This document shows, piece by piece, positions 16,798-26,277 of a DNA stretch of 64,000 nt. The position numbers were made by a program, and so were the translations under genes. Source of the stretch: Lachnospiraceae bacterium (GTDB lineage: Bacteria; Bacillota; Clostridia; Lachnospirales; Lachnospiraceae). Numbering within the stretch: the first letter of the stretch is position 1; each line of letters begins with the position of its first letter. The notes beneath the pieces are model-generated. The model ran no database searches and was not told where the DNA came from. It was given only the letters and a program-made list of their open reading frames with translations. The stretch spans positions 62,001 to 126,000 of the forward strand of contig JAAVZI010000002.1 of the NCBI GenBank assembly GCA_022791575.1. Reading direction: 5' to 3'.

Positions 16798-16854
16798 TCG
16801 CTTGTTGTTCCTATCTATGTAGGCAAGCAGTGAAATGAGAAAAGTGCCACCCAG
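16792..16854 (-). pseudogene. C-terminal remnant of a holin-like type I toxin
   Basis: On the minus strand the last 20 or so codons read YILGGTFLISLLAYIDRNNK, RK and stop at 16792: a hydrophobic helix followed by a basic tail, as in small holin-like toxins. The sequence before it (right of about 16854) is instead the interior of the surface-protein gene, so the toxin N-terminus and its start are missing. Confidence 0.55.
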
Positions 16855-19800
16855 TATGTATTGCAGATACAGGCAGAGGATAACGCAGGCAATCAATCCA
16901 AGGAGGAACGAATTCTCTATATTGATAGGGACAAACCAGAAATTAAGCATATCCGTATATTGAACGATAATCATACCGATATAGGACTGGATCAAACCAA
17001 TCACTATCTGCCTTTTGGAAACTTTTATAATGAAAATGTCTATGTAGAGTTAAGCTATATAGATACAGCTCCCTCATCTGGTATTGAACAGGATCAAGTG
17101 AAGTTATATGCCGGAACCAAAACACTGCTGCCAGCTCGAATTGAAGAAGAAACAGACAATAGCGGAAGAATCATAAAAAAAGCATATTTTGAAATGCAGC
17201 TTCCCATAGACGAAGAGAAGCTGCAGGTAGAGATTACTGATCAGACAGGCCATACAACAGGAAAACAACCCATTCATGCTTATAATGAGAATATCGCTCA
17301 TGATGGACTTATGCTTGAAAAACAAAAACCGCAGATCAGTATCAGCATGTCAGAACCAGATTATATCAGAACGGAAAAGAATGAAGACGAAATCTGGTAT
17401 CAGTCCGATATTCCTATTAATATGGAAGTAAAAGACCCAGAATCTGGTCTGCGTTCCATTCGGGTGGATCTGAATGAAGTAACACTCATAGATAGAAATA
17501 TGAATGATGAGCAGTTAAAAAGCCAGCCAATGCAGGAGATCCAAGTAGTACATGAGGTTCAGCTGGATATCCATACCAATCAAGTAAAGATTCAGGAAGA
17601 CGGCAAGTATGTATTGCAGATACAAGTGGAGGATCATGCAGGAAATACAGCCCAAGAGGAGCGGATTTTCTATATTGACAAAGACAAACCAGAGATTAAG
17701 CATATCCGCATATTGGACCGTAATCATAGCGAGATAGAGCTGGATCAAACGAATCACTATCTGCCTTTTGGAAACTTTTATAATGGTAATGTCTATGTGG
17801 AATTAAGTTATACCGATGCAGCTCCTTCATCTGGTATTGAGCAGGATCAAGTGAAGTTATATGCCGGAATCAAAACACTGCTGCCAGTGTGGATTGAAGA
17901 AGAGACAGACAGCAGCGGAAGAATCGTAAAAAAGGCATATTTTGAAATGAAGCTGCCGCTCAATGAAGAGAAGCTGCAGGTAGAGATTATAGATCATACC
18001 GGTCATACAACAGAACGGCAATCTATCAGCAGCTATAATAAGAATATCCGAAATGATGGACTAATGCTGGAAATTCAGAAACCAGATATTGAAATAACGG
18101 TTCCCAATCCAGATTATATTAATAATCATAATGGCAGAGAAGAACTCTGGTACAAATCCGATATTGTCTATACGGCGAAAGTAACGGATTCCGATTCTGG
18201 AATTCGCTCAGTTAAAGTTGACATAAATGGGACGGATGTCATTAATCAGAAGGAACATGCACGGCAATTAAAAGAGAACACTTATTCAGCCAGCACAGGA
18301 ACGCAGGGTGTAATCAGAAACAGTGACGGGTTCTATCTTATGAATATAACTGCAGTAGATAACGCAGATAATGTTACACAGACGTCAAAACAGATTTATA
18401 CCGATACAGACCATCCAAGGGTGACCGCATATAGATTTGAAACAGCAGGCAGTATAGAAGGACAGGGAGTACCAGCCATTACAGATCAATATGGCTATTA
18501 TTTTCAGGAACCGGCAAGGCTTCTGGTAACGGCAGAGGATTTAGTACCATCTTCAGGATTATGGAAAATTGAATATCGCCTGGTAAATGTAAATGGCGAA
18601 ACGTCCAATGGTATTGGAGAGTGTGTCAATAATCAGATCGCAATTGATCTTCCAGTAGATTTTAAGGGAAAGGTATATACAACAGCCGTTGATCATGTCG
18701 GAAACGTTGGCAGTGAACAGTCGCTAGAAGGTGTGATTCAGGAAAGTCCCCAATTACACCGTTCTACTTCAAAGGTACAGCTGGCAAAACCAGAAACAGA
18801 TAAAAAAGATACACAAGGACTGGATTTATACTATACCAGCGTTCCGGTTACTTTGTATGTAGAAGATACATTTTCCGGTATCCGCACAATAGACTGGAGA
18901 GTAGAAGCAGCTGGGGATTCAGAGAATAACCAGTCCGGCCATCTGGATATTGACGGCCAGGGAGAACTGCTTGGTGATACTGAATGGAATATCTTAAATT
19001 CTGATAAAAATATCAGAACCGTACTGGAGAAGACCATTATGGTTAGAAATAACAGTAATACGGTAGTTGTAACTTTAGAGTTTACAGATCGTGCCGGAAA
19101 TCATTCTTCCGAATCTATCGTATTCAGCATTGATACAACAGCGCCACAGATTCAGGTATCCTATTCCAATAATGAGGATGATTCGGAACATGAAGGTTAT
19201 TTTAAAGAAGCCCGCACCGCTGAAATAAGAATTACAGAAAGAAATTTCCGAGCAGAAGATGTCGTGGTAACCATAACAAATAGTGAAACGATACTGCCCT
19301 CCTATGGAGAATGGACTCAGAGCAGAGGAACCGGCAATGAAGATGATACCGTATACACAATGAGAATTGAATATGAAGCAGACGGAGATTATACCTTTGA
19401 CATTCAGTATGCTGATCTGGCAGGGAATCAGGCACCAGGAGTAGATTACGGAAATTCCGTGACCCCGACAGAGTTCACTATTGACAGAACCCTGCCTGTT
19501 ATTTCTCTATCTTATAATGACGATGCCAGTACTTCCGTAGTCGATCATTATTATTATCAGAAAGCAAGAGTCGCAATGATTACCATTGAAGAGCATAATT
19601 TTGATGAATCCAGAGCAATGGTAACGATTACTTCCAAAGATAATAATGGGACTGACCTGGGTAATGCGCCGGCGGTTGGAGGATGGACTACAAGCGGAGA
19701 TACCAGGACGGCAAGTATTACCTTTGACAGTGAGGATGCCAATTATTCCATAGCGGTCCAGTATACCGATATGGCAGGCAATCAGGCAGCACCCATAGAA

Positions 19801-20928
19801 GAACAAATGTTCTGTGTCGATCAGAATGATCCGGCGATAAAGATTACCGGAGTGGAAGACCGACATGCATACAATGAGGAGCTCATTCAGCCAACTGTAA
19901 CATTTACAGATGTGAACTTGGATGCGGAGAAGACGCAGATCATTCTCACAGGAGCCTCACAGGGGGAGATTATGGAGCTATCCGGTGAAGACAGCCGCAG
20001 TGCAGATTCGAGAACCTTTGAATTTGATAACATTAGGGAGGATGATATTTATACATTAACGGCCAATGCCACAGATAAAGCAGGAAGGACTAATAGCGTT
20101 ACCTGTCGATTTTCAGTGAACAGGCATGGTTTCACTTACGAGCTGAGTGAAGAGACCGTATCCATCAATCATACCTATACCAATGTACCTGTAGATATTG
20201 TAGTACGAGAAATTAACGTAGATCCTCTACAACAGGACAGTGTGATTGTAACTTTGTCAAAGGATAATATACCAAGCGACCTGCAGGCGGGAAGAGATTA
20301 TCGTATGGAAAAGGCGGGACAGGACGGCGAGTGGAGTGTCTATACTTATACTATCTATAAAGAGAATTACAGCGAGGATGGTAATTATGGCATTCGGCTG
20401 TATTCTGTAGACGGAGCCGAGAATATTTCACAGAATAATTTAGAGGATGAGAATAAAAAGGCCGAGATTAATTTTCATGTAGATAAAACCAGCCCGAACT
20501 TAAGTATCCTGAATCTAAAGGATGGAGAAACGTATCCATTTGATTCCCAGAATGCTTCTATCTCTGTTGGAGATAATACATTTGTGAAAGAAATTCAAAT
20601 TCTGCTGAATGGAGAAGTGGCTGCTTCTTATGATAAAAATGAGATTAAGGAGAAAGCAGACAAAAATGAGAATTATCAAATCGCTATTGCCAATTCTAAT
20701 CAGAGCCAAAATATTCAGGTAATCGCTGTCGATGCAGCAGGAAACCAAAGTAAGGCAGAAGTAACGGATTTTTATGTAACTACAAATTTATGGATTCGAT
20801 TTATCAACAATAAATTGGCGCTGTATGGTGCAATTACAGGCGTTGTATTGTTGGCAGCAGCTATAGTAGCAGTCGTATTTCTCAAAAGAAAACAGTCCTA
20901 TGGCCGTCAAAATGAAAATCCTAAATAG
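16855..20928 (+). pseudogene. Giant Ig-like repeat surface protein, N-terminus lost
   Basis: An open frame of about 1,355 residues of beta-sandwich repeats, each with marks such as VEDHAGNTAQEERIFYIDKD, TDxAGN and FxxDxTxP. It ends in a membrane anchor (LYGAITGVVLLAAAIVAVVFL) and a basic tail. The first two repeats are nearly identical (period 753 bp: 16855 and 17608). No signal peptide exists. Upstream in frame there is a stop at 16831 and no ATG or ribosome-binding site; the only early start is TTG 16861 inside a repeat. The break at about 16854 abuts a truncated toxin gene. Such a protein lies next to Tad genes here and was probably exported and anchored before truncation. Confidence 0.8.
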
Positions 20929-20944
20929 AGAATAAAAAGTATAC

Positions 20945-20981
20945 AGGGCATGTATTTCCTATTTACGGAATGCATGCCCTT
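20945..20981 (+). terminator. Hairpin after the surface-protein gene
   Basis: AGGGCATGTATTTCC pairs imperfectly with GGAATGCATGCCCT. No strong T-run follows, so termination strength is uncertain. Confidence 0.5.
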
Positions 20982-21103
20982 AAAATGTGCAAAATAATTC
21001 TTTTCAAGTCATTGGTTTAGGTGTATAATGAAGCTTAATTAGAACTATGGTACGAAACCAAAGAAAATAAGTTTTAATAAACAAGAAAAGAAGGATATGC
21101 TGT

Positions 21104-23014
21104 ATGTGTGAAAAAATTAATCCTAAATTAAAACAGACTGCAATCGGAAATATGACAGAAGAAGCCAGGCATTTAGTATCGGGGCCAATTATGAGGAAAC
21201 TTGGCTGGCTGTTCCGTGCAGAAAATTATTATCTTTTCCTGCGGGTAGTATCCGTTTTGCTTCTGCTGGTTCATGTCATATTGTTTATTTTTCTGAATCT
21301 AGTGGGGCAATCAGAGCTGGCAAAGGTGAATTATATCAGCTGGGCAGTTTATCTGCTCTGTATCGTGTTATCATTTAAGCAATGGAACATTCTGCCTCTT
21401 TATATTCTAATTTCACTGGAAGTTATGATATTTTCATTATACATGGTATATTCTATGAATGATGTATGCTGGTTTCGATTCTATAGTATGGCGCTGCTGC
21501 CGTTTGCCTATCTAACCAAATATGTCATTGATATTAATTATCTGGATGGCAGATTAAAGAAACGATATCGGATTTTGCTGCCTTCCCTGCTGATAATGAT
21601 AATATTTTTAAGTGCAGCAATATTATTGGAAATAAAAAATCCACCACGCATAGTACTGGACAATCTGACAATGATACATATGATCACAGGGATTAACACA
21701 GCAATTGTGGTATGCTGCATTATTGTAGGCTGCGGCGCCCTTGCTTCTGTAGCAGTGGAATATACAGCCAAGACCAAGAGCAACCTAATAGAAATGGAAG
21801 AACTAAAAGAAGAGGCCGAGAGTGCTAATAAGAGTAAAAGTGCTTTTCTGGCAAATATGTCGCATGAGATCCGTACTCCTATGAACGCCATCTGCGGAAT
21901 GGCCGATCTTTTGCTAGACGAAGAATTGTCAGACCAGGCCAGGGAATATACAGGAACCATTCATACAGCAGGAGAACATTTAATCAGCATTATCAATGAT
22001 ATTCTGGACTTTTCTAAAATAGAATCCGGGAGAATGGATTTGATTGAGGATACTTATTCCATCAATGCCATGGTTCGTGAAGTAATGAATATTATGAAAA
22101 TCCGGGCTAAGGACAAGCCGATTCAGCTGATTACGGAGATGGACGATCAGACGCCGCTGAAGCTGCATGGTGATAAAAACCGGATACGACAGATTATTAT
22201 CAACCTCATGAATAACGCAATTAAATTTACAGATACTGGAAGCGTAACATTAAAAGTATCATTTGAAATGGACCGTTCATCTGCGGATCGTCCGAAAGAG
22301 CCTGAAGGCCGTCTGTATATTTCTGTCATTGATACTGGAAGGGGAATTAAGAAAGAAGACCAGAGTAAACTGTTCGAGGCATTTGAGCAGGTAGATCAAA
22401 GACGCAACCAAGGAATTGAAGGAACCGGACTTGGACTGTCCATCTGTAGGTTGCTGGTAGATCTGATGCAGGGAAGAATCTGGGTAAAGAGCGAATATGA
22501 GAAAGGAAGTCAGTTTCAATTCTATATTCATCAGAAGGTGATCGATGCCAGCCCCTGTAATTTTAACAAGAAGAGACAGCAGATTCCAATAAAGAAAGCA
22601 GTACAGTCCTTTGAAGCAGTAGAAGCAAAGGTTCTGGTTGTGGACGACAACCGTGTGAATCTAAAAGTAGCTGCAGGAATGCTCAAGCGTTATGGAATTG
22701 TGCCGGTAGAAGTAAACAGCGGAATGGATGCCATTGAAATTCTCAAACAGGATGATCGTTATGATTTGGTATTTATGGATCATCTAATGCCGGATATGGA
22801 CGGGATAGAAGCAGCCGGATTAATTAGGAAAATCAGTGAATATTGTAAAGAACAGCTGGTTATCATTGCATTATCGGCCAATGCGGTTAATGGAATGGAA
22901 AAACAGTTTATTGAAGCAGATATGAATGATTTTCTGGCGAAGCCTATTGAGAATGAGAAATTGGCTGAGATCTTGGAGAAATGGCTGCCGAACGAGAAAA
23001 TACGTTATGTGTAG
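21104..23014 (+). CDS. Membrane hybrid histidine kinase with C-terminal receiver
   Basis: 636 residues. Residues about 35-215 hold six or so membrane helices with no recognised sensor domain. A linker leads to HisKA with the phospho-acceptor [18 protein letters not shown] near residue 252. HATPase follows ([33 protein letters not shown]). The receiver domain, about 510-630, has [12 protein letters not shown], the acceptor Asp in [15 protein letters not shown], and the FLAKPI lysine. No separate response regulator or HPt gene is adjacent, so the output is unknown. ATG 21104 follows AAGGAT. A TATAAT lies near 21025. Confidence 0.92.
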   Translation: MCEKINPKLKQTAIGNMTEEARHLVSGPIMRKLGWLFRAENYYLFLRVVSVLLLLVHVILFIFLNLVGQSELAKVNYISWAVYLLCIVLSFKQWNILPLYILISLEVMIFSLYMVYSMNDVCWFRFYSMALLPFAYLTKYVIDINYLDGRLKKRYRILLPSLLIMIIFLSAAILLEIKNPPRIVLDNLTMIHMITGINTAIVVCCIIVGCGALASVAVEYTAKTKSNLIEMEELKEEAESANKSKSAFLANMSHEIRTPMNAICGMADLLLDEELSDQAREYTGTIHTAGEHLISIINDILDFSKIESGRMDLIEDTYSINAMVREVMNIMKIRAKDKPIQLITEMDDQTPLKLHGDKNRIRQIIINLMNNAIKFTDTGSVTLKVSFEMDRSSADRPKEPEGRLYISVIDTGRGIKKEDQSKLFEAFEQVDQRRNQGIEGTGLGLSICRLLVDLMQGRIWVKSEYEKGSQFQFYIHQKVIDASPCNFNKKRQQIPIKKAVQSFEAVEAKVLVVDDNRVNLKVAAGMLKRYGIVPVEVNSGMDAIEILKQDDRYDLVFMDHLMPDMDGIEAAGLIRKISEYCKEQLVIIALSANAVNGMEKQFIEADMNDFLAKPIENEKLAEILEKWLPNEKIRYV

Positions 23015-23018
23015 TGGG

Positions 23019-23150
23019 GGATGCGAAGGGGGCATTAGGGCGACGATTTTAGACAACACATACAAAAACATCGCTCAAAGACGTTTTGGATTCGCTCTGT
23101 TTTTGTATGTGTTGCCTAAAATCTGATTATGAATGTTGAATTTCGCATGG
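23019..23150. repeat. Intergenic palindrome, copy B
   Basis: Outer ends ATGCGAA (23021) and TTCGCAT (23142). Arms 23045-23070 and 23098-23123 pair over 26 bp with a single mismatch. The 27-nt loop contains GCTCAAAGACGTTTTGGATTCGC. The stem sequence (ACAACACATACAAAAACA) differs from copies A, C and D, yet both arms differ together. Confidence 0.75.
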
Positions 23151-23246
23151 GTCTACTTTATGTGGAGTGGCATTGCGGAGTTTTGTAATTAAATAATAGG
23201 TAGTAGATCCGACTTATGCAGTCGCCTATTACCTAGTAATTAGGAT

Positions 23247-23388
23247 TAGGCATTTGCGAAACTCTCGTTTCACTGTTAGAGTTTGGGCAATAGATACAAA
23301 AATGTAGCGAATCAAAAATGTCTTTGAGCGGAATTTTTGTATCTATTGTTCAAACTCGTCGCTTGAGTAAAACTTTTGCAATTACCTA
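23247..23388. repeat. Intergenic palindrome, copy C (reverse orientation)
   Basis: Outer ends TAGGCATTTGCGAAA and TTTTGCAATTACCTA form an inverted repeat. Inner arms 23279-23303 and 23333-23357 pair almost perfectly; the 29-nt loop is the reverse complement of the loop of copy A (TAGCGAATCAAAAATGTCTTT on this strand continues to GAGCGG). Compared with A, the stem has an A-T pair swapped for T-A at one position. The 95 bp between copies B and C hold only ends resembling those of the family. Confidence 0.75.
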
Positions 23389-23418
23389 TCATCTATCAAT
23401 TTATAAAAGGAGATGGAT

Positions 23419-25068
23419 ATGAAAACGACAAGTGCAGATTATGTGATATATGGTTGTATTTTTACAGGGGAAGGAACCATAGAACAGGCAATGGCTGTTA
23501 AGGGGAAGAAGATTCTTTATGTAGGAAGCTGTGAGGGAGTAAGTTCTTTTATTGGTGAGGAGACGCGGATCTTAAGGGAAGAGAACGGACTGATTCTTCC
23601 AGGGATGACAGAAGGGCATGCACATGTGACAAGTATGTATGAGATTTTAAATTATGCACCGCTCTATAAAGGAGAATCGGTAGAAGAGTATATTCAGATT
23701 TATAAAAAATTTTTAAAAGAGCATCCGCAGAGCCGGGTACTTATGGGGCGTGGTTATCGGAATGGTGTGTTTGAAGAACCGGGACCGCAGGCATGTATGC
23801 TGGATGAGATCAGCCGGGAAATTCCGATTATTGCGATCGGAGAGGATGCGCATTCCATGTGGGTGTCTTCTAAGGCTTTGGAGATGGCAGGTATTGATCA
23901 GGATACTGCGGAAGTTTTCGGGGGTGAGATTGTACGGTATGAGAATGGGACGCCGACCGGATGGCTGAAAGAAGCGGCAGATGTTCTTATGGTTCCGCTT
24001 CTGCCAAGGTTGGAGCTTAATAAGGTGAAGCAGGCGGTTCTGCGGTATCAGGAGGAAGCACTGGCACAGGGGATTACCCATGTATTTGAACCGATGTTGA
24101 ATCCACAAAGAGATTATGAAGTATGCATCCGGGCATATGAAGAATTGGCAGAGGAAGGAAAATTGCTGCTTCAATACCAGGTAGGATATATGCTGTATCC
24201 ATCGGATGATATTGATCAGGGGATTGAGAGGGCCTGTGAATACCGGAAGCGGGCCAGAGCAGTTGGTAGCAGCCGTTACAGTCTGAATACGATTAAGATA
24301 TTTATTGATGGTGTGCTTGAGGGGCATACGGCATATCTGCAGGAGCCCTATGCGGACAGGCCGGACAGCTGCGGAGAACCGCTCTGGACTCAGGAGCGAT
24401 GTAATGAGGTTGTGAAAAAGGCAGTGTTAAATCAGTTTCAAGTGCATATTCATACAATTGGGGATGGAGCTTTACAGATGGCAATTCAGGCATTTCGGGC
24501 GGCGAAAGAGGCTGGATATGTGATATCGATTCCTCATGCTGTGACCCATGTGCAGATTGTGGGAGAACACCAGTTTGCAGAACTGGCTAAATTGGGAGTT
24601 TGTGTGGTAGTCAATCCCTACTGGCATACAAGGGATAGCCTATATTATGAAAAGCTGGAGAAGCCATATCTAGGTCTGGAGCGGGCAGAGAAGGAATATC
24701 CGGTCCGCTCTTTCATAAAGGCGGGATGTCTATTGACGCAGGCCAGTGATTTTCCAGTGACCATTCCGGCAATGGTTATGAACAGCCTGCATATTATGGT
24801 AAATCGTGGAGAACATAAATATGGGCCCTTTGAACCGCTGAATCCCAGCGAGGCGCTGACAGTGGAGGAGGCGCTGATGGTTCTTACCACGAATGGAGCA
24901 AAACAGGGGGGGCTGGAACAAAGCTGCGGAACTCTTGCGGCAGGAAAAGATGCAGATTTTGTAATATTTGATAAAAATCTGTTGACAATCGAGCCCTCAC
25001 AATTATATACTGCTAAAGTAAAACATATATTTATTCAGGGAAAATATATTAAGGAACAGGAGGAATAG
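23419..25068 (+). CDS. YtcJ-like metal-dependent amidohydrolase
   Basis: About 549 residues of the Amidohydro_3 family. The N-terminal beta-sandwich is followed by the metal site GMTEGHAHVTS near residue 65, later IFIDGVLEGHTAYL, the histidine pair in QVHIHTIGDGALQMAI, HAVTHVQIV, and the metal Asp in TQASDFPV; the C-terminal strand is LAAGKDADFVIFDKN. The family hydrolyses amides, formamides or carbamates; the substrate is unknown. ATG 23419 is preferred over ATG 23413, which overlaps the AAAGGAG. A binding lipoprotein follows 7 bp later, suggesting uptake and hydrolysis of the same compound. Confidence 0.88.
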   Translation: MKTTSADYVIYGCIFTGEGTIEQAMAVKGKKILYVGSCEGVSSFIGEETRILREENGLILPGMTEGHAHVTSMYEILNYAPLYKGESVEEYIQIYKKFLKEHPQSRVLMGRGYRNGVFEEPGPQACMLDEISREIPIIAIGEDAHSMWVSSKALEMAGIDQDTAEVFGGEIVRYENGTPTGWLKEAADVLMVPLLPRLELNKVKQAVLRYQEEALAQGITHVFEPMLNPQRDYEVCIRAYEELAEEGKLLLQYQVGYMLYPSDDIDQGIERACEYRKRARAVGSSRYSLNTIKIFIDGVLEGHTAYLQEPYADRPDSCGEPLWTQERCNEVVKKAVLNQFQVHIHTIGDGALQMAIQAFRAAKEAGYVISIPHAVTHVQIVGEHQFAELAKLGVCVVVNPYWHTRDSLYYEKLEKPYLGLERAEKEYPVRSFIKAGCLLTQASDFPVTIPAMVMNSLHIMVNRGEHKYGPFEPLNPSEALTVEEALMVLTTNGAKQGGLEQSCGTLAAGKDADFVIFDKNLLTIEPSQLYTAKVKHIFIQGKYIKEQEE

Positions 25069-25075
25069 TTATAAA

Positions 25076-26167
25076 ATGAAAAAGAAGATGCTGGCACTGG
25101 CAATGTCCTTTGCATGTATGATTATGATCCTTACCGGCTGTGGTTCGTCTTCCGAGAATGAGGATAAGGATGGGAATGGTTATGCGGACGAATTATATCT
25201 GTATAACTGGTCTGAGTATATGATTCCGGAGATTCTGGAAGATTTTGAGAAGGAATACGGCATTAAAGTGGTGGAAACCGTTTATGAATCAAACGATGAA
25301 ATGCTGGCAAAGCTATTGACCGGAAGTGAAGGGGAATTCGATATTGCAGTACCAACGAATTTTTTTATAGGGGCTTTGATAGAAAATGATTTGCTAGAGC
25401 CATTTGATGAAGGAGCTATTACCAATCTGGATAATATTTATAAGGATTATCTGGATCTGGATTATGATAAAGGCAACAAATATACCGTGCCCTATATGGG
25501 AACCGCTATGTTGACGATTGGAAATACAAAGAAGCTGGAAGAACTGGGAGTCGAGATTAAAAAGGCAGAGGATTTACTGAATGAAAAGCTGAAAGATAAT
25601 GTTGTGGTAGTAGATGATAATGAAGCCATTACCAATCTTGCTATGATGGGACTGGACATGGACCCGTCTAAGAAAGATGTAAAGAGTTTAAAGAACAGCA
25701 AGAAATTCCTCATGGATCTGAACAAGAATGTGAAATCTTATGCGCAGGTAGCGGATGGAAGAACCATGCTGGCTAGGAATGAAATCGCTGCGGCTTATAT
25801 CTATAGTGGTGATTCAGTACAGGCTATGAATGAAAATAAGGATCTGGAAATTGTGATGAAAGAATCACCGGTTTCTTTAAGCATTGATAATTTTGTTCTC
25901 TTAAAGGGTTCCAGACATAAGAAGGAAGCACAGCTGTTTATTGACTTTGTATTAAGACCGGAGAATTACGCAAAACTGGAAGAGGAATTCGCTTATGTCT
26001 GCCTCAATGAAGCAGCTGTAGAAAAGCTTCCCCAGGAACTTGCACAGAATCCAGCCTGTGTACTGGATGCGGAAATGAAAGCGAATCTTTTTTTGATCGG
26101 GGAAAAATCAGAAGAGGTATTGTCAGAGACGACCGATCTGGTCACAGAAGTGAAATCAGCAAAATAA
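25076..26167 (+). CDS. Polyamine-type ABC transporter substrate-binding lipoprotein
   Basis: 363 residues. A lipoprotein signal (MKKKMLALAMSFACMIMILT then GCGSSSE) gives Cys near 22. The mature part resembles PotD: LYLYNWSEYMIPEILEDFEK, FDIAVPTNFFIGALIEND, VPYMGTAMLTIGNTKKL. Homologues bind spermidine, putrescine or related amines outside the membrane. No permease or ATPase gene is next to it, so it must borrow a transporter. It shares a transcript with the amidohydrolase and ends at a strong terminator. Confidence 0.88.
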   Translation: MKKKMLALAMSFACMIMILTGCGSSSENEDKDGNGYADELYLYNWSEYMIPEILEDFEKEYGIKVVETVYESNDEMLAKLLTGSEGEFDIAVPTNFFIGALIENDLLEPFDEGAITNLDNIYKDYLDLDYDKGNKYTVPYMGTAMLTIGNTKKLEELGVEIKKAEDLLNEKLKDNVVVVDDNEAITNLAMMGLDMDPSKKDVKSLKNSKKFLMDLNKNVKSYAQVADGRTMLARNEIAAAYIYSGDSVQAMNENKDLEIVMKESPVSLSIDNFVLLKGSRHKKEAQLFIDFVLRPENYAKLEEEFAYVCLNEAAVEKLPQELAQNPACVLDAEMKANLFLIGEKSEEVLSETTDLVTEVKSAK

Positions 26168-26210
26168 AAGTAGGAAATTTGGTAAGTAAAATTTTGATAG
26201 TGAATTACGC

Positions 26211-26258
26211 AAAAAATCTGCCACATGAAAAAATGGTGTTTCATGCGGCAGATTTTTT
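26211..26258. terminator. Strong bidirectional terminator
   Basis: AAAAAATCTGCCACATGAAA (26211-26230) pairs with TTTCATGCGGCAGATTTTTT (26239-26258) almost perfectly, with A- and T-runs on both sides. It ends the plus-strand amidohydrolase-lipoprotein unit and the minus-strand tail operon. Confidence 0.9.
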
Positions 26259-26277
26259 GTAAAAGAACATATGTTTG

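Noticed and set aside
23710-24330. 204-codon minus-strand frame inside the amidohydrolase gene
   Set aside because: Antisense shadow: lies wholly opposite conserved amidohydrolase coding sequence and has no translation signal.
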